Part shown: positions 31,686 through 39,983 of the stretch, piece by piece
Layout of the letters: each line of letters starts with the position of its first letter
Position numbering within the stretch: position 1 is the stretch's first letter
Assembly: GCA_963817615.1 (NCBI GenBank)
Contig: CAWFPH010000002.1
Span: forward strand, 310,001-374,000
Reading direction: 5' to 3'
Length of the DNA: 64,000 bases
Source: FEN-1219 sp963817615
GTDB taxonomy: Bacteria > Pseudomonadota > Gammaproteobacteria > Steroidobacterales > Rariloculaceae
Notes under the pieces: generated by a model
The model's input: only the letters and a program-made list of their open reading frames with translations
Databases searched by the model: none
What the model was told of the DNA's origin: nothing
Made by a program: the position numbers and the translations under genes

Positions 31686-33266
31686 CTACCAGCGCAGCTC
31701 GCGCATCATCGCGGCGTAAACGGCGATGCCGTCCCAAAGGTTGCGGAGCCGAAGGTTCTCGTTGGCTGCATGCTGGTTGTCGTCGTGATTCGCGATCGGC
31801 AGGCCGATCACCGCCGCGTGCAGGGTTTCGGCGATCAGGTAGATCGGCACGCTCGCGCCCATCATCGGCAGCAAGGCGATCGGCTCGCCGGCCGCGTTCG
31901 TCGCGGCGCCGATCACGGCCTGCGCGGAGGGCGTGCTCATATCCACGCGGTAGGCCGGATAGCCGCCGCCCCACGCGAGCTTGATCAATCGCGAGGCCGT
32001 ACGGCGCGTGGCGAGATCGGGATCCGATTCGACCACCGTCCAGCCCCTCGCCCGCAGATACGCGGTGAGCTGGTCGCGCACGAGTGCCGGCGTTTGATCC
32101 GGCACGAGCCGAAAGTCGATCGACACCGTCGCCTCGGTCGGAATAGCGTTCGCCGCCGCCGTACCGACGTGGCCCGCCGCGATCCCGCGCACGTTCAGCG
32201 CGGGTCGCATCGTGCTCGCGGCCAAGCTCTGCGCGGCCTCGGCGCGGCCGATCCCGAACTCGCGGCGCAGCTCCGCATCGACCGTCGGCAGCGCTTCGAG
32301 CGCGCTCTGCTCGGCCGGTGTGAGCGGCCGCACCGCATCCCCAAAGCCCGGAATACGGATCATACCGTCGGGGTCGCGAAGCTCTGCGATCAGCTGGGCC
32401 GCGAGCGCGGCGGGGTTCGGCGCCCAGTTGCCGTAGTGGCCGTCGTGCAGCGGCCGGAGCGGTCCGTAGACCGTCGCCTCGAGCCCGAGCAAGCCGCGGG
32501 CGCCGAAATACAGCATCGGTTTGCGCGACTGATGCACCGGCCCATCGCCGATCAGCCATAGGTCGCTTGCGAGCAGCGCGGCGTTGTCCCGCAGCGTCGA
32601 CTCGAGATGCGGTGAGCTCGATTCTTCCTCGCCTTCCCAGAACACCTTGAGGTTCACGGCCGGCTCGAGCTTGGCGGCGGCGAGCGCGTCGAAGGCTGCA
32701 AGAAACGCGACGATGCTGGCCTTGTCGTCGCCTGCCGCTCGCCCATAGAGGCGCCACTCGGGATCGAAGGGTTGGGGAGCATGGCGCCAGTCCACGGTCG
32801 CGACGCCCGGTGCGTCCAGGGTCCCGGAACGCATGGCGGGCTCGAACGGCCCGTCGACCCATTCGCTCGGCGTGACCGGTTGCCCGTCGTAGTGGGCGTA
32901 GAACACCACGGTGCGGCGCGCGCCGCGCCGCAGACGCTCGCCGTACACGACGGGCGGCGCGGCGGCGTCGGCGGAGGACAAGAGTCGCGTCGTGAAGCCA
33001 CGCTCGCGCAGGCGCGCCTCGAGTCGCTCGGCCATCGCGTGCAGCCCCGCGCGATCGGCCGCGACGCTCGGAATCCGAACCAGCTCGTCGAGCTGACCGA
33101 CGATGGCGACTTCATGAGCCGCCCGAAACGCGTCGACCCGCTCGCGCAACGCATCCGCCTGCGCGCAGGCCGGCGCAACTGCGAGCATGACCGCGGCCAT
33201 CGCGAGCCGCGCCGCGAACCGCTCGCCGCCTTGCGCACCCGCACGGCCCGCGCTTGCGCGCCTCAT
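31686..33266 (-). CDS. Exported M20-family zinc peptidase
   Basis: 526 residues from ATG 33266 (AAGGAG upstream). An N-terminal signal sequence (about residues 16-37, ending near ACAQA) sends it to the periplasm. The dizinc centre of M20 peptidases is visible: YAHYDGQPV (His and following Asp), GRAAGDDKA (bridging Asp), EGEEESSS (catalytic Glu and zinc Glu) and the late NHDDNQHAANE (His). A dimerisation/lid domain lies between residues about 280 and 400. It would act on small peptides or acylated amino acids; the exact substrate is unknown. 155 bases separate it from the LOG gene. Confidence 0.88.
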   Translation of the reverse strand: MRRASAGRAGAQGGERFAARLAMAAVMLAVAPACAQADALRERVDAFRAAHEVAIVGQLDELVRIPSVAADRAGLHAMAERLEARLRERGFTTRLLSSADAAAPPVVYGERLRRGARRTVVFYAHYDGQPVTPSEWVDGPFEPAMRSGTLDAPGVATVDWRHAPQPFDPEWRLYGRAAGDDKASIVAFLAAFDALAAAKLEPAVNLKVFWEGEEESSSPHLESTLRDNAALLASDLWLIGDGPVHQSRKPMLYFGARGLLGLEATVYGPLRPLHDGHYGNWAPNPAALAAQLIAELRDPDGMIRIPGFGDAVRPLTPAEQSALEALPTVDAELRREFGIGRAEAAQSLAASTMRPALNVRGIAAGHVGTAAANAIPTEATVSIDFRLVPDQTPALVRDQLTAYLRARGWTVVESDPDLATRRTASRLIKLAWGGGYPAYRVDMSTPSAQAVIGAATNAAGEPIALLPMMGASVPIYLIAETLHAAVIGLPIANHDDNQHAANENLRLRNLWDGIAVYAAMMRELRW

Positions 33267-33307
33267 CGGGCTCTCTCCTTCGGCGGTAGTTTCGTCAACC
33301 CCAACAA

Positions 33308-33341
33308 GCAAAAGCCCGACGTGTCTCGACGCGCCGGGCTT
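33308..33341 (-). terminator. Terminator of the alpha ribosomal operon
   Basis: Just downstream of rplQ on the minus strand: arms at 33335-33341 and 33312-33318 (AAGCCCG/CGGGCTT) with inner GC pairs, then TTTTGCTTG. It marks the end of the long ribosomal cluster. Confidence 0.85.
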
Positions 33342-33368
33342 CGATAGCCTGAACCGTTGCGCCCGTCG

Positions 33369-33767
33369 CTACGCGGTCGTGCGCGGCTCTTTCTTCACGA
33401 CGGGATTCTCCGGTCGATCGAGCAGCTGCACGATCGCCATCGGCGCGGAATCGCCGACACGGTAGCCCATCTTCAGAATACGCAGATAGCCGCCCGGGCG
33501 GTTCTTGAACCGCGGCCCCAACTCGCTGAACAGGCGCCCGACCGCGACGTCGTCGCGCAGTCGGTCGAACGCGAGTCGACGGCGGCTCACGCCGTCCTCC
33601 TTCGCGAGCGTGATCAACGGCTCGACGACGCGGCGCAGCTCCTTGGCCTTCGGCAGCGTCGTGCGCACGGTCTCGTGGCGCAGCAGCGACGCCGCGAGAT
33701 TGCGGTACATCGCCCGCCGGTGCGGCGAGTTCCTGCCGAGCCTACGGCCCGATTTTCTGTGACGCAT
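33369..33767 (-). CDS. rplQ: 50S ribosomal protein L17
   Basis: 132 residues beginning MRHRKSGRRLGRNSPHRRAM, the invariant L17 N-terminus that contacts 23S rRNA near the peptide exit tunnel; the later region ending GYLRILKMGYRVGD is also typical. It is the last gene of the alpha operon (rpsM-rpsK-rpsD-rpoA-rplQ), 16 bases after rpoA and followed by a clear terminator. A short C-terminal PVVKKEPRTTA tail extends slightly past the E. coli length. Confidence 0.97.
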   Translation of the reverse strand: MRHRKSGRRLGRNSPHRRAMYRNLAASLLRHETVRTTLPKAKELRRVVEPLITLAKEDGVSRRRLAFDRLRDDVAVGRLFSELGPRFKNRPGGYLRILKMGYRVGDSAPMAIVQLLDRPENPVVKKEPRTTA

Positions 33768-33783
33768 CGTCTAGAGCTCCGGT

Positions 33784-34806
33784 TCAGAATCCGCCGATCG
33801 ACGACTGCGGCGCCGGGGGCTCGTCGCTGCGCAGGCCCGGGGGCGGCCAGTTGTCGAGCCGCATGCCGAGCGCCAGGCCGTGCTGCTCGAGCACCTCCTT
33901 GATCTCGGTCAGCGACTTCTTGCCCAAATTCGGCGTGCGCAGCAGCTCGACCTCGGTGCGCTGCACGAGATCGCCGATGTAGTTGATGTTCTCGGCCTTC
34001 AGGCAGTTCGCCGAACGCACTGTGAGCTCGAGCTCGTCCACCGGCCGCAGCAGAATCGGATCCACCTGCGTCTCGGCGCGGCCGAAACCGATCTCGTCCT
34101 CGCCCTGCAGATCCACGAACACGTCGAGCTGATTCTTGAGGATGAGTCCCGCGCGGCGGATCGCCTCTTCCGCGTCGATCGTGCCGTTCGTCTCGATGTC
34201 GATGATGAGCTTGTCGAGGTCGGTGCGCTGCTCGACGCGCGCGCTCTCCACCGTGTAGGTCACGCGGCGGACCGGGCTGAACGACGCGTCGAGCTGCAGG
34301 CGACCGATCGGCCGGGTCTGCTCATCGAACGTCGCGGCCTGTACGGCTGGCTTATACCCACGACCGCGCTGCACCTTGAGGAACGCGCGCAGCTCGCCGG
34401 CCTGCGTCAAGTTCGCGATCACCAGGTCCGGGTTCACGATCTCGACGTCGTGGTCGACGACGATGTCGCCGGCCTTCACCGGCCCCGGGCCCTTCTTCGC
34501 GAGCGACAGCTCGGCCTCTTCGCGCGCATGCATCTTGATCGCGACCGACTTCAAGTTCAGTAGAATGTCGACCACGTCCTCCTGCACGCCCTCGATGCTC
34601 GTGTACTCGTGCAGCACGCCATCTATCTCGGCCTCGACGATTGCGGCGCCCGGCATGGACGACAGCAGCACGCGCCTGAGCGCATTGCCGAGCGTATGAC
34701 CGAAGCCGCGCTCGAACGGCTCCACCGTCACACGTGCGCGGTTGGTGCCGAGCGGCTGAACCTTGACGGCCCTAGGCCTCAAGAACTCCGTAGCTGATTC
34801 CTGCAT
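33784..34806 (-). CDS. rpoA: RNA polymerase alpha subunit
   Basis: 340 residues. The N-terminal domain (residues 1-235) dimerises and assembles beta and beta-prime. A flexible linker leads to the alpha-CTD (about 250-325), which binds UP elements and activators. The CTD segment LTVRSANCLKAENINYIGDL and the LGKKSLTEIKEVL helix are near identical to E. coli, including the region that holds Arg265-type DNA contacts. A short Pro-rich tail is lineage-specific. Position between rpsD and rplQ is canonical for proteobacteria. Confidence 0.98.
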   Translation of the reverse strand: MQESATEFLRPRAVKVQPLGTNRARVTVEPFERGFGHTLGNALRRVLLSSMPGAAIVEAEIDGVLHEYTSIEGVQEDVVDILLNLKSVAIKMHAREEAELSLAKKGPGPVKAGDIVVDHDVEIVNPDLVIANLTQAGELRAFLKVQRGRGYKPAVQAATFDEQTRPIGRLQLDASFSPVRRVTYTVESARVEQRTDLDKLIIDIETNGTIDAEEAIRRAGLILKNQLDVFVDLQGEDEIGFGRAETQVDPILLRPVDELELTVRSANCLKAENINYIGDLVQRTEVELLRTPNLGKKSLTEIKEVLEQHGLALGMRLDNWPPPGLRSDEPPAPQSSIGGF

Positions 34807-34823
34807 CGAAAATTAACCTCGCG

Positions 34824-35444
34824 TTACTTGGAGTACAGCTCGACCACCAGATTCTCGTTGATATCCGGCAGGATCTCGTCGCGCTCCGGCAGGGCCTTGA
34901 GCGTGCCCTGCATGTTCTTGTCGTCGACCTCGACCCACTCCGGGAAACCGACCTGGCTCGCGACGCCAAGCGCTGACTTGATCCGCAGCTGCTCTTTGGC
35001 GCGGTCGCGAACGGCGATCTTGTCGCCGGCCTTGAGCTGGTAGGACGGGATATTCACGACCGCCTCGTTGACTGCAATGCCGCGGTGGCTCACGAGCTGG
35101 CGGGCCTCCGCACGGGTGGAGGCGAATCCCATCCTATAGACAACGTTGTCGAGCCGGGATTCCAGCATCCGCAGCAGGTTTTCCCCGGTCGAGCCCTTGA
35201 TCTGCGATGCCTTCTTGTAATAGTTGCGAAATTGCCGCTCGAGCACGCCGTACATCCGACGCAGCTTCTGCTTCTCGCGCAACTGCACGCCGTAGTCCGA
35301 CAGACGTTGGCGGCGCTGACCGGCACCGCCGGGCGGCACCTCGAGCTTGCACTTCGACTCGAGCGGCTTGAGCCCGCTCTTCAAGAACAGGTCGGTGCCT
35401 TCGCGGCGCGCAAGCTTGCAGGTGGGGCCTCGATATCTCGCCAT
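34824..35444 (-). CDS. rpsD: 30S ribosomal protein S4
   Basis: 206 residues, identical in length to the E. coli protein. The start MARYRGPTCKLARREGTDLF and the S4 RNA-binding domain (SRLDNVVYRMGFASTRAEAR) are present. S4 nucleates 16S assembly and in enterics represses this operon by binding its mRNA leader. No Zn-finger Cys set is seen at the N-terminus, so this is the zinc-free form. Neighbours rpsK and rpoA are in canonical order. Confidence 0.98.
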   Translation of the reverse strand: MARYRGPTCKLARREGTDLFLKSGLKPLESKCKLEVPPGGAGQRRQRLSDYGVQLREKQKLRRMYGVLERQFRNYYKKASQIKGSTGENLLRMLESRLDNVVYRMGFASTRAEARQLVSHRGIAVNEAVVNIPSYQLKAGDKIAVRDRAKEQLRIKSALGVASQVGFPEWVEVDDKNMQGTLKALPERDEILPDINENLVVELYSK

Positions 35445-35456
35445 GGTTAGTTCCGG

Positions 35457-35846
35457 TTAAACGCGGCGCTTCTTGGGCGGCCGACAGCCGTTGTGGGGGA
35501 TCGGGGTGACGTCCTCGATCTGCGTGATCCTGAAGCCGACCGCGTTCAACGCGCGCACGGCCGACTCGCGCCCGGGACCCGGGCCCTTCACGCGCACCTC
35601 GAGGTTCTTGACGCCGTAGTCCTTCGCGGCCGTGCCGGCGCGCTCGGCGGCGACCTGGGCCGCGAACGGCGTGCTCTTGCGCGAGCCCTTGAAGCCGCAG
35701 TTGCCGGCGGTTGCCCACGCGAGCGTGTTGCCCTGCCGATCGGTGATGCTGATGATCGTGTTGTTGAACGACGCGTGCACGTGCGCGACAGCGTCCAAGA
35801 TCTGACGCTTCGCTTTCTTCCGGGCCTTGACCGGCGGTGTGGCCAT
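35457..35846 (-). CDS. rpsK: 30S ribosomal protein S11
   Basis: 129 residues, the E. coli length. S11 lies on the platform of the small subunit near the mRNA exit. The N-terminus is basic (KARKKAKRQ), the central HVHASFNNTIISITDRQGN is diagnostic, and the end PIPHNGCRPPKKRRV is intact. It contains an Asn-Gly pair (PHNGCR), the site that forms isoaspartate in some bacteria. Confidence 0.98.
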   Translation of the reverse strand: MATPPVKARKKAKRQILDAVAHVHASFNNTIISITDRQGNTLAWATAGNCGFKGSRKSTPFAAQVAAERAGTAAKDYGVKNLEVRVKGPGPGRESAVRALNAVGFRITQIEDVTPIPHNGCRPPKKRRV

Positions 35847-35857
35847 GCTGACTCCTG

Positions 35858-36214
35858 TTACTTCCTGACCGGCCGGCGCGGGCCCTTGCGCGTGCGCGCG
35901 TTCGTGCGCGTGCGCTGGCCGCGCAGCGGCAGACCGCGCCGATGCCGAATACCGCGGTAGCAGCCGAGGTCCATCAGGCGCTTGATGTTCATCGCAACCT
36001 CGCGGCGGAGGTCGCCTTCCACGGCGAACTTCGCGATCACGTCGCGCAGACGGCCGACCTCGGCCTCCGTAAGGTCCTTGACCTGCGTCGTCGGGTTCAC
36101 CTCGGCCGCCTTGCAGGTCGCGACCGCGCGGTTGCGGCCGATGCCGAAGATATGCGTCAACGCAATGCCGACGTGCTTGTTCGTCGGAATGTTGATGCCC
36201 GCGATACGTGCCAT
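35858..36214 (-). CDS. rpsM: 30S ribosomal protein S13
   Basis: 118 residues from ATG 36214; an upstream in-frame ATG is ignored because family members begin MARIAGINIP. S13 sits in the head of the 30S subunit and bridges to the large subunit. GIGRNRAVATCKAAEV and the C-terminal RGLPLRGQRTRTNARTRKG motif that contacts P-site tRNA are complete. It heads the alpha block, 13 bases after rpmJ, so no room exists for the S4-binding pseudoknot at its usual place. Confidence 0.97.
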   Translation of the reverse strand: MARIAGINIPTNKHVGIALTHIFGIGRNRAVATCKAAEVNPTTQVKDLTEAEVGRLRDVIAKFAVEGDLRREVAMNIKRLMDLGCYRGIRHRRGLPLRGQRTRTNARTRKGPRRPVRK

Positions 36215-36227
36215 AGCTCTATGCCCT

Positions 36228-36341
36228 CTAGCCCTGCCGCTGCTTGTGGCGCGGATCTTCACAGATCACGCGAATCACGCCGCGGCGGCGGACGATCTTG
36301 CACTTCCGACAAATCTTGCGAACCGAGGTCCGTACTTTCAT
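36228..36341 (-). CDS. rpmJ: 50S ribosomal protein L36 (zinc-ribbon form)
   Basis: 37 residues, too short for routine frame searches: starts MKVRTSVRKICRKCKIV and ends DPRHKQRQG. The C-x2-C then C-x4-H set makes it the zinc-binding C+ form. L36 organises 23S rRNA helices beneath the peptidyl-transferase centre. It lies between secY (22 bases upstream) and rpsM, as in E. coli. Confidence 0.96.
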   Translation of the reverse strand: MKVRTSVRKICRKCKIVRRRGVIRVICEDPRHKQRQG

Positions 36342-36363
36342 ATCCGCGCTCCTCGAGGCCCTA

Positions 36364-37701
36364 TCAAGAGTTGCTGCGCCCGTAGCCGCGCAGGTTCGCC
36401 TTCTTCAGGAGCCCTTCGTATTGATGGGTCATCATGTGCGCCTGCAGCTGCGCCATGAAATCCATGGTCACGACCACGATGATCAGCACCGACGTCCCGC
36501 CGAAATAGAACGGTGCGTTGAATTCGAGGATCATGAATTCCGGTAATAGGCACACGGCCGTGATGTACAGCGCGCCCCAGAACGTGAGCCGCGTGAGCAC
36601 CTTGTCGATGTATTCCGCCGTCTGCTGACCGGGCCGGATACCCGGGATGAACGCGCCGGAGCGCTTCAGATTGTCTGCGGTCTCGCGCGAGTTGAACACG
36701 AGCGCCGTATAGAAGAAACAGAAGAACATGATCAGCGCCGCATACAGCAGTATGTAGATCGGCTGCCCCGGCGACAGGCTCGCGGACAGCCGCTGCAGCC
36801 AGCCGACGGCCTGGCTCGTGCCGAACCAGCTTGCGATCGTGGCCGGGAACAGGATCAGGCTCGACGCGAAGATCGGCGGAATCACGCCAGACATGTTGAT
36901 CTTGAAAGGCAGGTGGCTCGTCTGCCCGGCGTACATGCGCCGGCCCTGCTGGCGTTTCGCATAGTTGACCGCGATGCGCCGCTGGGCACGCTCCATGTAT
37001 ACGACGAAGCCGGTCACACCGAGCACGAGGATGCCCAACAGCAGCGGCGTGGCTTGGTTCATGCCGCCGTTGTTCACCAGCTCGAGCGTGCTGCCGAGGG
37101 CGGACGGCAAATTCGACATGATGCTCGACAGAATCAGCATCGAGATGCCGTTGCCGACGCCGCGCTCCGTGATCTGCTCGCCGAGCCACATCAGGAACAT
37201 CGTGCCCGTCACCAGCGTGACGGCCGCTGTCGCAATGAAGCCGATGCCGGGGTTCAGCACGACACCCTGAGTTTGCAGCGCGGTGGCGGCGGCCATCGCT
37301 TGGAACGACGACAGCAGGACCGTCCCGTAGCGCGTGTATTGGGTGATCTTGCGCCGCCCCGACTCGCCCTCCTTGCGGAGCTGGCCGAGCGACGGGATCA
37401 CGTGTGTGCCCATCTGCAGAATGATGGACGCGGAGATGTACGGCATGATGCCGAGCGCGAAGATCGACCAGCGCTTGAGCGCACCGCCCGAGAACATGTT
37501 GAACATGCTCAGGATCGTGCCCTGCTGCTGATCGAAGAACTGCTGCAGGGCAACGGGATCGATGCCCGGCACCGGGATGTAGGTGCCGATGCGATAGACC
37601 ACGAGCGCGCCGATCAGGAAGAACAGCCGCTGGCGCAGGTCGGCGTAGCGAGTCGCATCGCCGAGCAGCGTTGCCGCGTTTCCCGTGCCTGTCTTTGCCA
37701 T
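36364..37701 (-). CDS. secY: Sec translocase channel subunit SecY
   Basis: 445 residues with the ten TM helices of SecY, the pore of the SecYEG translocon in the inner membrane. RLFFLIGALVVYRIGTYIPVPG marks TM1; the plug and lateral-gate segments and the cytoplasmic loop VNYAKRQQGRRMY that binds SecA or ribosomes are present. The gene lies in its standard place between rplO and rpmJ. Its partner SecE is encoded at 63447-63824. Confidence 0.97.
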   Translation of the reverse strand: MAKTGTGNAATLLGDATRYADLRQRLFFLIGALVVYRIGTYIPVPGIDPVALQQFFDQQQGTILSMFNMFSGGALKRWSIFALGIMPYISASIILQMGTHVIPSLGQLRKEGESGRRKITQYTRYGTVLLSSFQAMAAATALQTQGVVLNPGIGFIATAAVTLVTGTMFLMWLGEQITERGVGNGISMLILSSIMSNLPSALGSTLELVNNGGMNQATPLLLGILVLGVTGFVVYMERAQRRIAVNYAKRQQGRRMYAGQTSHLPFKINMSGVIPPIFASSLILFPATIASWFGTSQAVGWLQRLSASLSPGQPIYILLYAALIMFFCFFYTALVFNSRETADNLKRSGAFIPGIRPGQQTAEYIDKVLTRLTFWGALYITAVCLLPEFMILEFNAPFYFGGTSVLIIVVVTMDFMAQLQAHMMTHQYEGLLKKANLRGYGRSNS

Positions 37702-37709
37702 GCCCCTAC

Positions 37710-38141
37710 CTACTCGACCTTACCGCCGGCCGCCTCGATGATCTTGCGCGCACCGGGCGTCACGTGGAGGCCGCGCACGGTCACCGCTGCATCAAGCGTG
37801 CCGGACGCGATGACGTGGACGCGCTCGGCCCGCTTCGACACGAGCTGCGCAGCCTGCAGGGCCGCGAGATCGGCCGTGCCGCCCGCGAAGCGCTTGAGCT
37901 CGTGCACGCGCAGCTCCGCCTTGAGCCCGCGGCTCTGCGACACGAAGCCGATCTTCGGCAAGCGTCGCTGCAGCGGCATCTGGCCGCCCTCGAACCCGAC
38001 CTTGTGATAGCCGCCCGCTCGGGCGTGCTGACCTTTGGTGCCGCGCCCGCCGGTCTTGCCGAGCCCGGAGCCCGCGCCGCGGCCACGGCGCTTGTGCTCG
38101 CGCCTGCTGCCGTCGGCCGGATGCAGATCGTTCAAGCGCAT
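37710..38141 (-). CDS. rplO: 50S ribosomal protein L15
   Basis: 143 residues starting MRLNDLHPADGSRREHKRRG; the Gly/Lys-rich extended N-terminus (GSGLGKTGGRGTKGQ) reaches into 23S rRNA, and the C-terminal half holds the globular domain. L15 is a late-assembly large-subunit protein. It follows rpmD with no gap (38142 next), a spacing that favours translational coupling. Confidence 0.97.
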   Translation of the reverse strand: MRLNDLHPADGSRREHKRRGRGAGSGLGKTGGRGTKGQHARAGGYHKVGFEGGQMPLQRRLPKIGFVSQSRGLKAELRVHELKRFAGGTADLAALQAAQLVSKRAERVHVIASGTLDAAVTVRGLHVTPGARKIIEAAGGKVE

Positions 38142-38336
38142 TTACTTCGCCTCCTCGACGCGCAGCAAATACCGCACGCAGTCGATCATGCCGCGATTCT
38201 CCGGCGTATCGTTCACGAGCACGCTCTGATGGCGGCGCCGAAGCCCGAGGCCAATGAGGCACTCGGCGTGCCCGGGCGTACGGCCGAACTTGCTCTTGAG
38301 CAAGGTCAGCCGGATCTTTGCTGCGTTCTTCGCCAC
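38142..38336 (-). CDS. rpmD: 50S ribosomal protein L30
   Basis: 64 residues (E. coli 58). The body IRLTLLKSKFGRTPGHAECL followed by GLRRRHQSVLVNDTPENRGM is typical of bacterial L30. Positioned between rpsE and rplO in spc order. The first six residues before the conserved core are lineage-specific. Confidence 0.95.
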   Translation of the reverse strand: MAKNAAKIRLTLLKSKFGRTPGHAECLIGLGLRRRHQSVLVNDTPENRGMIDCVRYLLRVEEAK

Positions 38337-38346
38337 GCGTCAGTCC

Positions 38347-38835
38347 TCAACCGAACAGCTCTTCGACCGTCTTGCCCCGCTTTGCCGCGATCTGCGCGGG
38401 TGAGCGCATCTGGCCGAGCGCGTTCAAGGTGGCGCGCACGACGTTGATCGGGTTGCGCGAGCCGTAGCTCTTCGCGAGCACGTTGCGAACGCCGGCGCAC
38501 TCGAGCACGGCGCGCATCGCGCCGCCGGCGATCACGCCGGTGCCGTCCGAAGCCGGCTGCATGAACACGCGCGTTGCTCCATGACTGCCGCGCAGCTCGT
38601 ACTGCAACGTGTCCTTCTTCAGGTTCACCGTTACGAGGCTCTTACGCGCGGCCTGCATAGCCTTCTGGATCGCGAGCGGCAGCTCGCGCGCCTTGCCGTA
38701 GCCGAAGCCGACGCGGCCGGCGCCGTCGCCGACCACCGTGAGCGCGGTGAAGCCGAACTGACGGCCGCCTTTGACCACCTTGGCCACCCGGTTCACCGCG
38801 ACCAGCTTTTCTTGAAACTCTTCAGCGTTCGCCAT
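38347..38835 (-). CDS. rpsE: 30S ribosomal protein S5
   Basis: 162 residues. The dsRBD-like N-terminal domain (EKLVAVNRVAKVVKGGRQFG) and the C-terminal domain with GTGVIAGGAMRAVLE are complete. S5 helps keep decoding accuracy and forms part of the mRNA helicase entry site. In the ribosome it contacts S4. Unusually, 239 bases separate it from upstream rplR, and they hold the hairpin element at 38874-38993. Confidence 0.97.
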   Translation of the reverse strand: MANAEEFQEKLVAVNRVAKVVKGGRQFGFTALTVVGDGAGRVGFGYGKARELPLAIQKAMQAARKSLVTVNLKKDTLQYELRGSHGATRVFMQPASDGTGVIAGGAMRAVLECAGVRNVLAKSYGSRNPINVVRATLNALGQMRSPAQIAAKRGKTVEELFG

Positions 38836-38873
38836 TTGCTATCAGCCTGCGTCAAAAGACCGCTCTATCGCGC

Positions 38874-38993
38874 CCCGGACACGCGCCCACATCGCGCCGT
38901 CCGGGAACGCCGTGGATACGTCCCTGTAGGCTCGCGCGGCGCCATCCCTGGCGCCGAGCGTCCCGGCCGGCGCGATGTGAGCGCGTGTCCGGG
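38874..38993. repeat. Intergenic hairpin element, copy 1 (rplR/rpsE spacer)
   Basis: Outer arms 38874-38898 and 38969-38993 are inverted repeats of 25 bases with one mismatch. Inside lies a core (38899-38968) shared with the copy at 62770-62889: GGGAACGCCGT, then TACG-TCCC-TGTA (four pairs incl. a G-T), then AGGCTCGCG and a six-pair hairpin GGCGCC-ATCCCT-GGCGCC, then GAGCG. The arms have no sequence match to copy 2 beyond the first few C/G bases. It occupies the whole spacer between two co-transcribed ribosomal genes. Confidence 0.85.
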
Positions 38994-39074
38994 ACTGCCT
39001 CATCAGCTCTTCACAGGACTGGCCCATCGGATCCCGACGGAGCAGTCTCGTCACATTCCGACGGCCCGCGGCCA

Positions 39075-39434
39075 TCAGATTTTCAGGCCCGCTTCGCGGG
39101 CCGCTTCGGCCAGCGCCTTGACGCGGCCGTGGTACTTGAAGCCCGAGCGGTCGAATGCGACCTGCTCGATGCCCTGCTGTTTGGCTCGCGCGGCAATCTC
39201 GCGGCCGACGGCGGCTGCCGCGTCGCGGTTGCCGGTGCCCTTGAGACCGCCGCGCAGATCCTTCGTGAGCGTCGAGGCGCTCGCGACGACGCGGTCGCCC
39301 TCGGGCGCGATGATCTGCGCGTAGATGTGCTGCGGCGTGCGGTGCACGCACAGCCGATGGAGCCCGCTCAACGCGATGCGGACCCTGCCGCGACGCGCGC
39401 GGCGCTGACGAGTCTGTTTCTTGTCGACAGCCAT
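39075..39434 (-). CDS. rplR: 50S ribosomal protein L18
   Basis: 119 residues. L18 binds 5S rRNA together with L5. The basic N-terminus (KKQTRQRRARRGRVRI) is followed by RLCVHRTPQHIYAQIIAP and the C-terminal FDRSGFKYHGRVKALAEAAR block, all typical. It is 3 bases downstream of rplF but 239 bases before rpsE, an unusual gap that carries a hairpin element. Confidence 0.97.
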   Translation of the reverse strand: MAVDKKQTRQRRARRGRVRIALSGLHRLCVHRTPQHIYAQIIAPEGDRVVASASTLTKDLRGGLKGTGNRDAAAAVGREIAARAKQQGIEQVAFDRSGFKYHGRVKALAEAAREAGLKI

Positions 39435-39437
39435 GGC

Positions 39438-39971
39438 CTACTTCTTCTTCGCTTCCTTCAGCACGATTTGCTCGTTCGAGTAGCGGACGCCTTTGCCCTT
39501 GTACGGCTCGGGCGGCCGGAAGCCGCGCAGCTCCGCCGCGACCTGGCCGACCTGCTGGCGATCCATGCCCTCGACGATGATCTCGGACTGGCTCGGCGTC
39601 TTGATCGTGACGCCCTTCGGCACCGGGTACTCGACCGGATGCGAGAAGCCGAGCGCCAGGTTCAGCTTCTGGCCCTGCATCGCCGCGCGGTAACCGACGC
39701 CGACCAACTCGAGCTTGCGCGTAAAGCCCGTGCTCACGCCCGTCACCATGTTGTTGATGTGGGCGCGAGTAGTGCCGGCCATCGCATTCGCGAAGCGGCC
39801 ACCCGAACGGGCGACGACCTTCACGGTCGAGCCTTCGATCTGCACCTCGACCTCGCTGCTGAGATCGAGCGTGAGGGTGCCCTTCGGGCCCTTGACCGTG
39901 ATCGTGCGGCCCTGCACCTCGGCAGATAGCCCCTTGGCGAGCTCGACGGGTTGCTTTGCTACTCTCGACAT
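39438..39971 (-). CDS. rplF: 50S ribosomal protein L6
   Basis: 177 residues, the E. coli length. Two related L6 half-domains: VKGPKGTLTLDLSSEVEV in the first and GYSHPV-type PVEYPVPKGV with FRPPEPYKGKGVRYSNE in the second. L6 lies near the GTPase-associated region of the large subunit. Canonical neighbours rpsH and rplR. Confidence 0.97.
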   Translation of the reverse strand: MSRVAKQPVELAKGLSAEVQGRTITVKGPKGTLTLDLSSEVEVQIEGSTVKVVARSGGRFANAMAGTTRAHINNMVTGVSTGFTRKLELVGVGYRAAMQGQKLNLALGFSHPVEYPVPKGVTIKTPSQSEIIVEGMDRQQVGQVAAELRGFRPPEPYKGKGVRYSNEQIVLKEAKKK

Positions 39972-39983
39972 CGTTCTATCCCG

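Noticed and set aside
30946..32862. 638-codon frame upstream of the LOG gene
   Set aside because: Overlaps the M20 peptidase in another frame; LOG begins at TTG 31530 with its own ribosome site.
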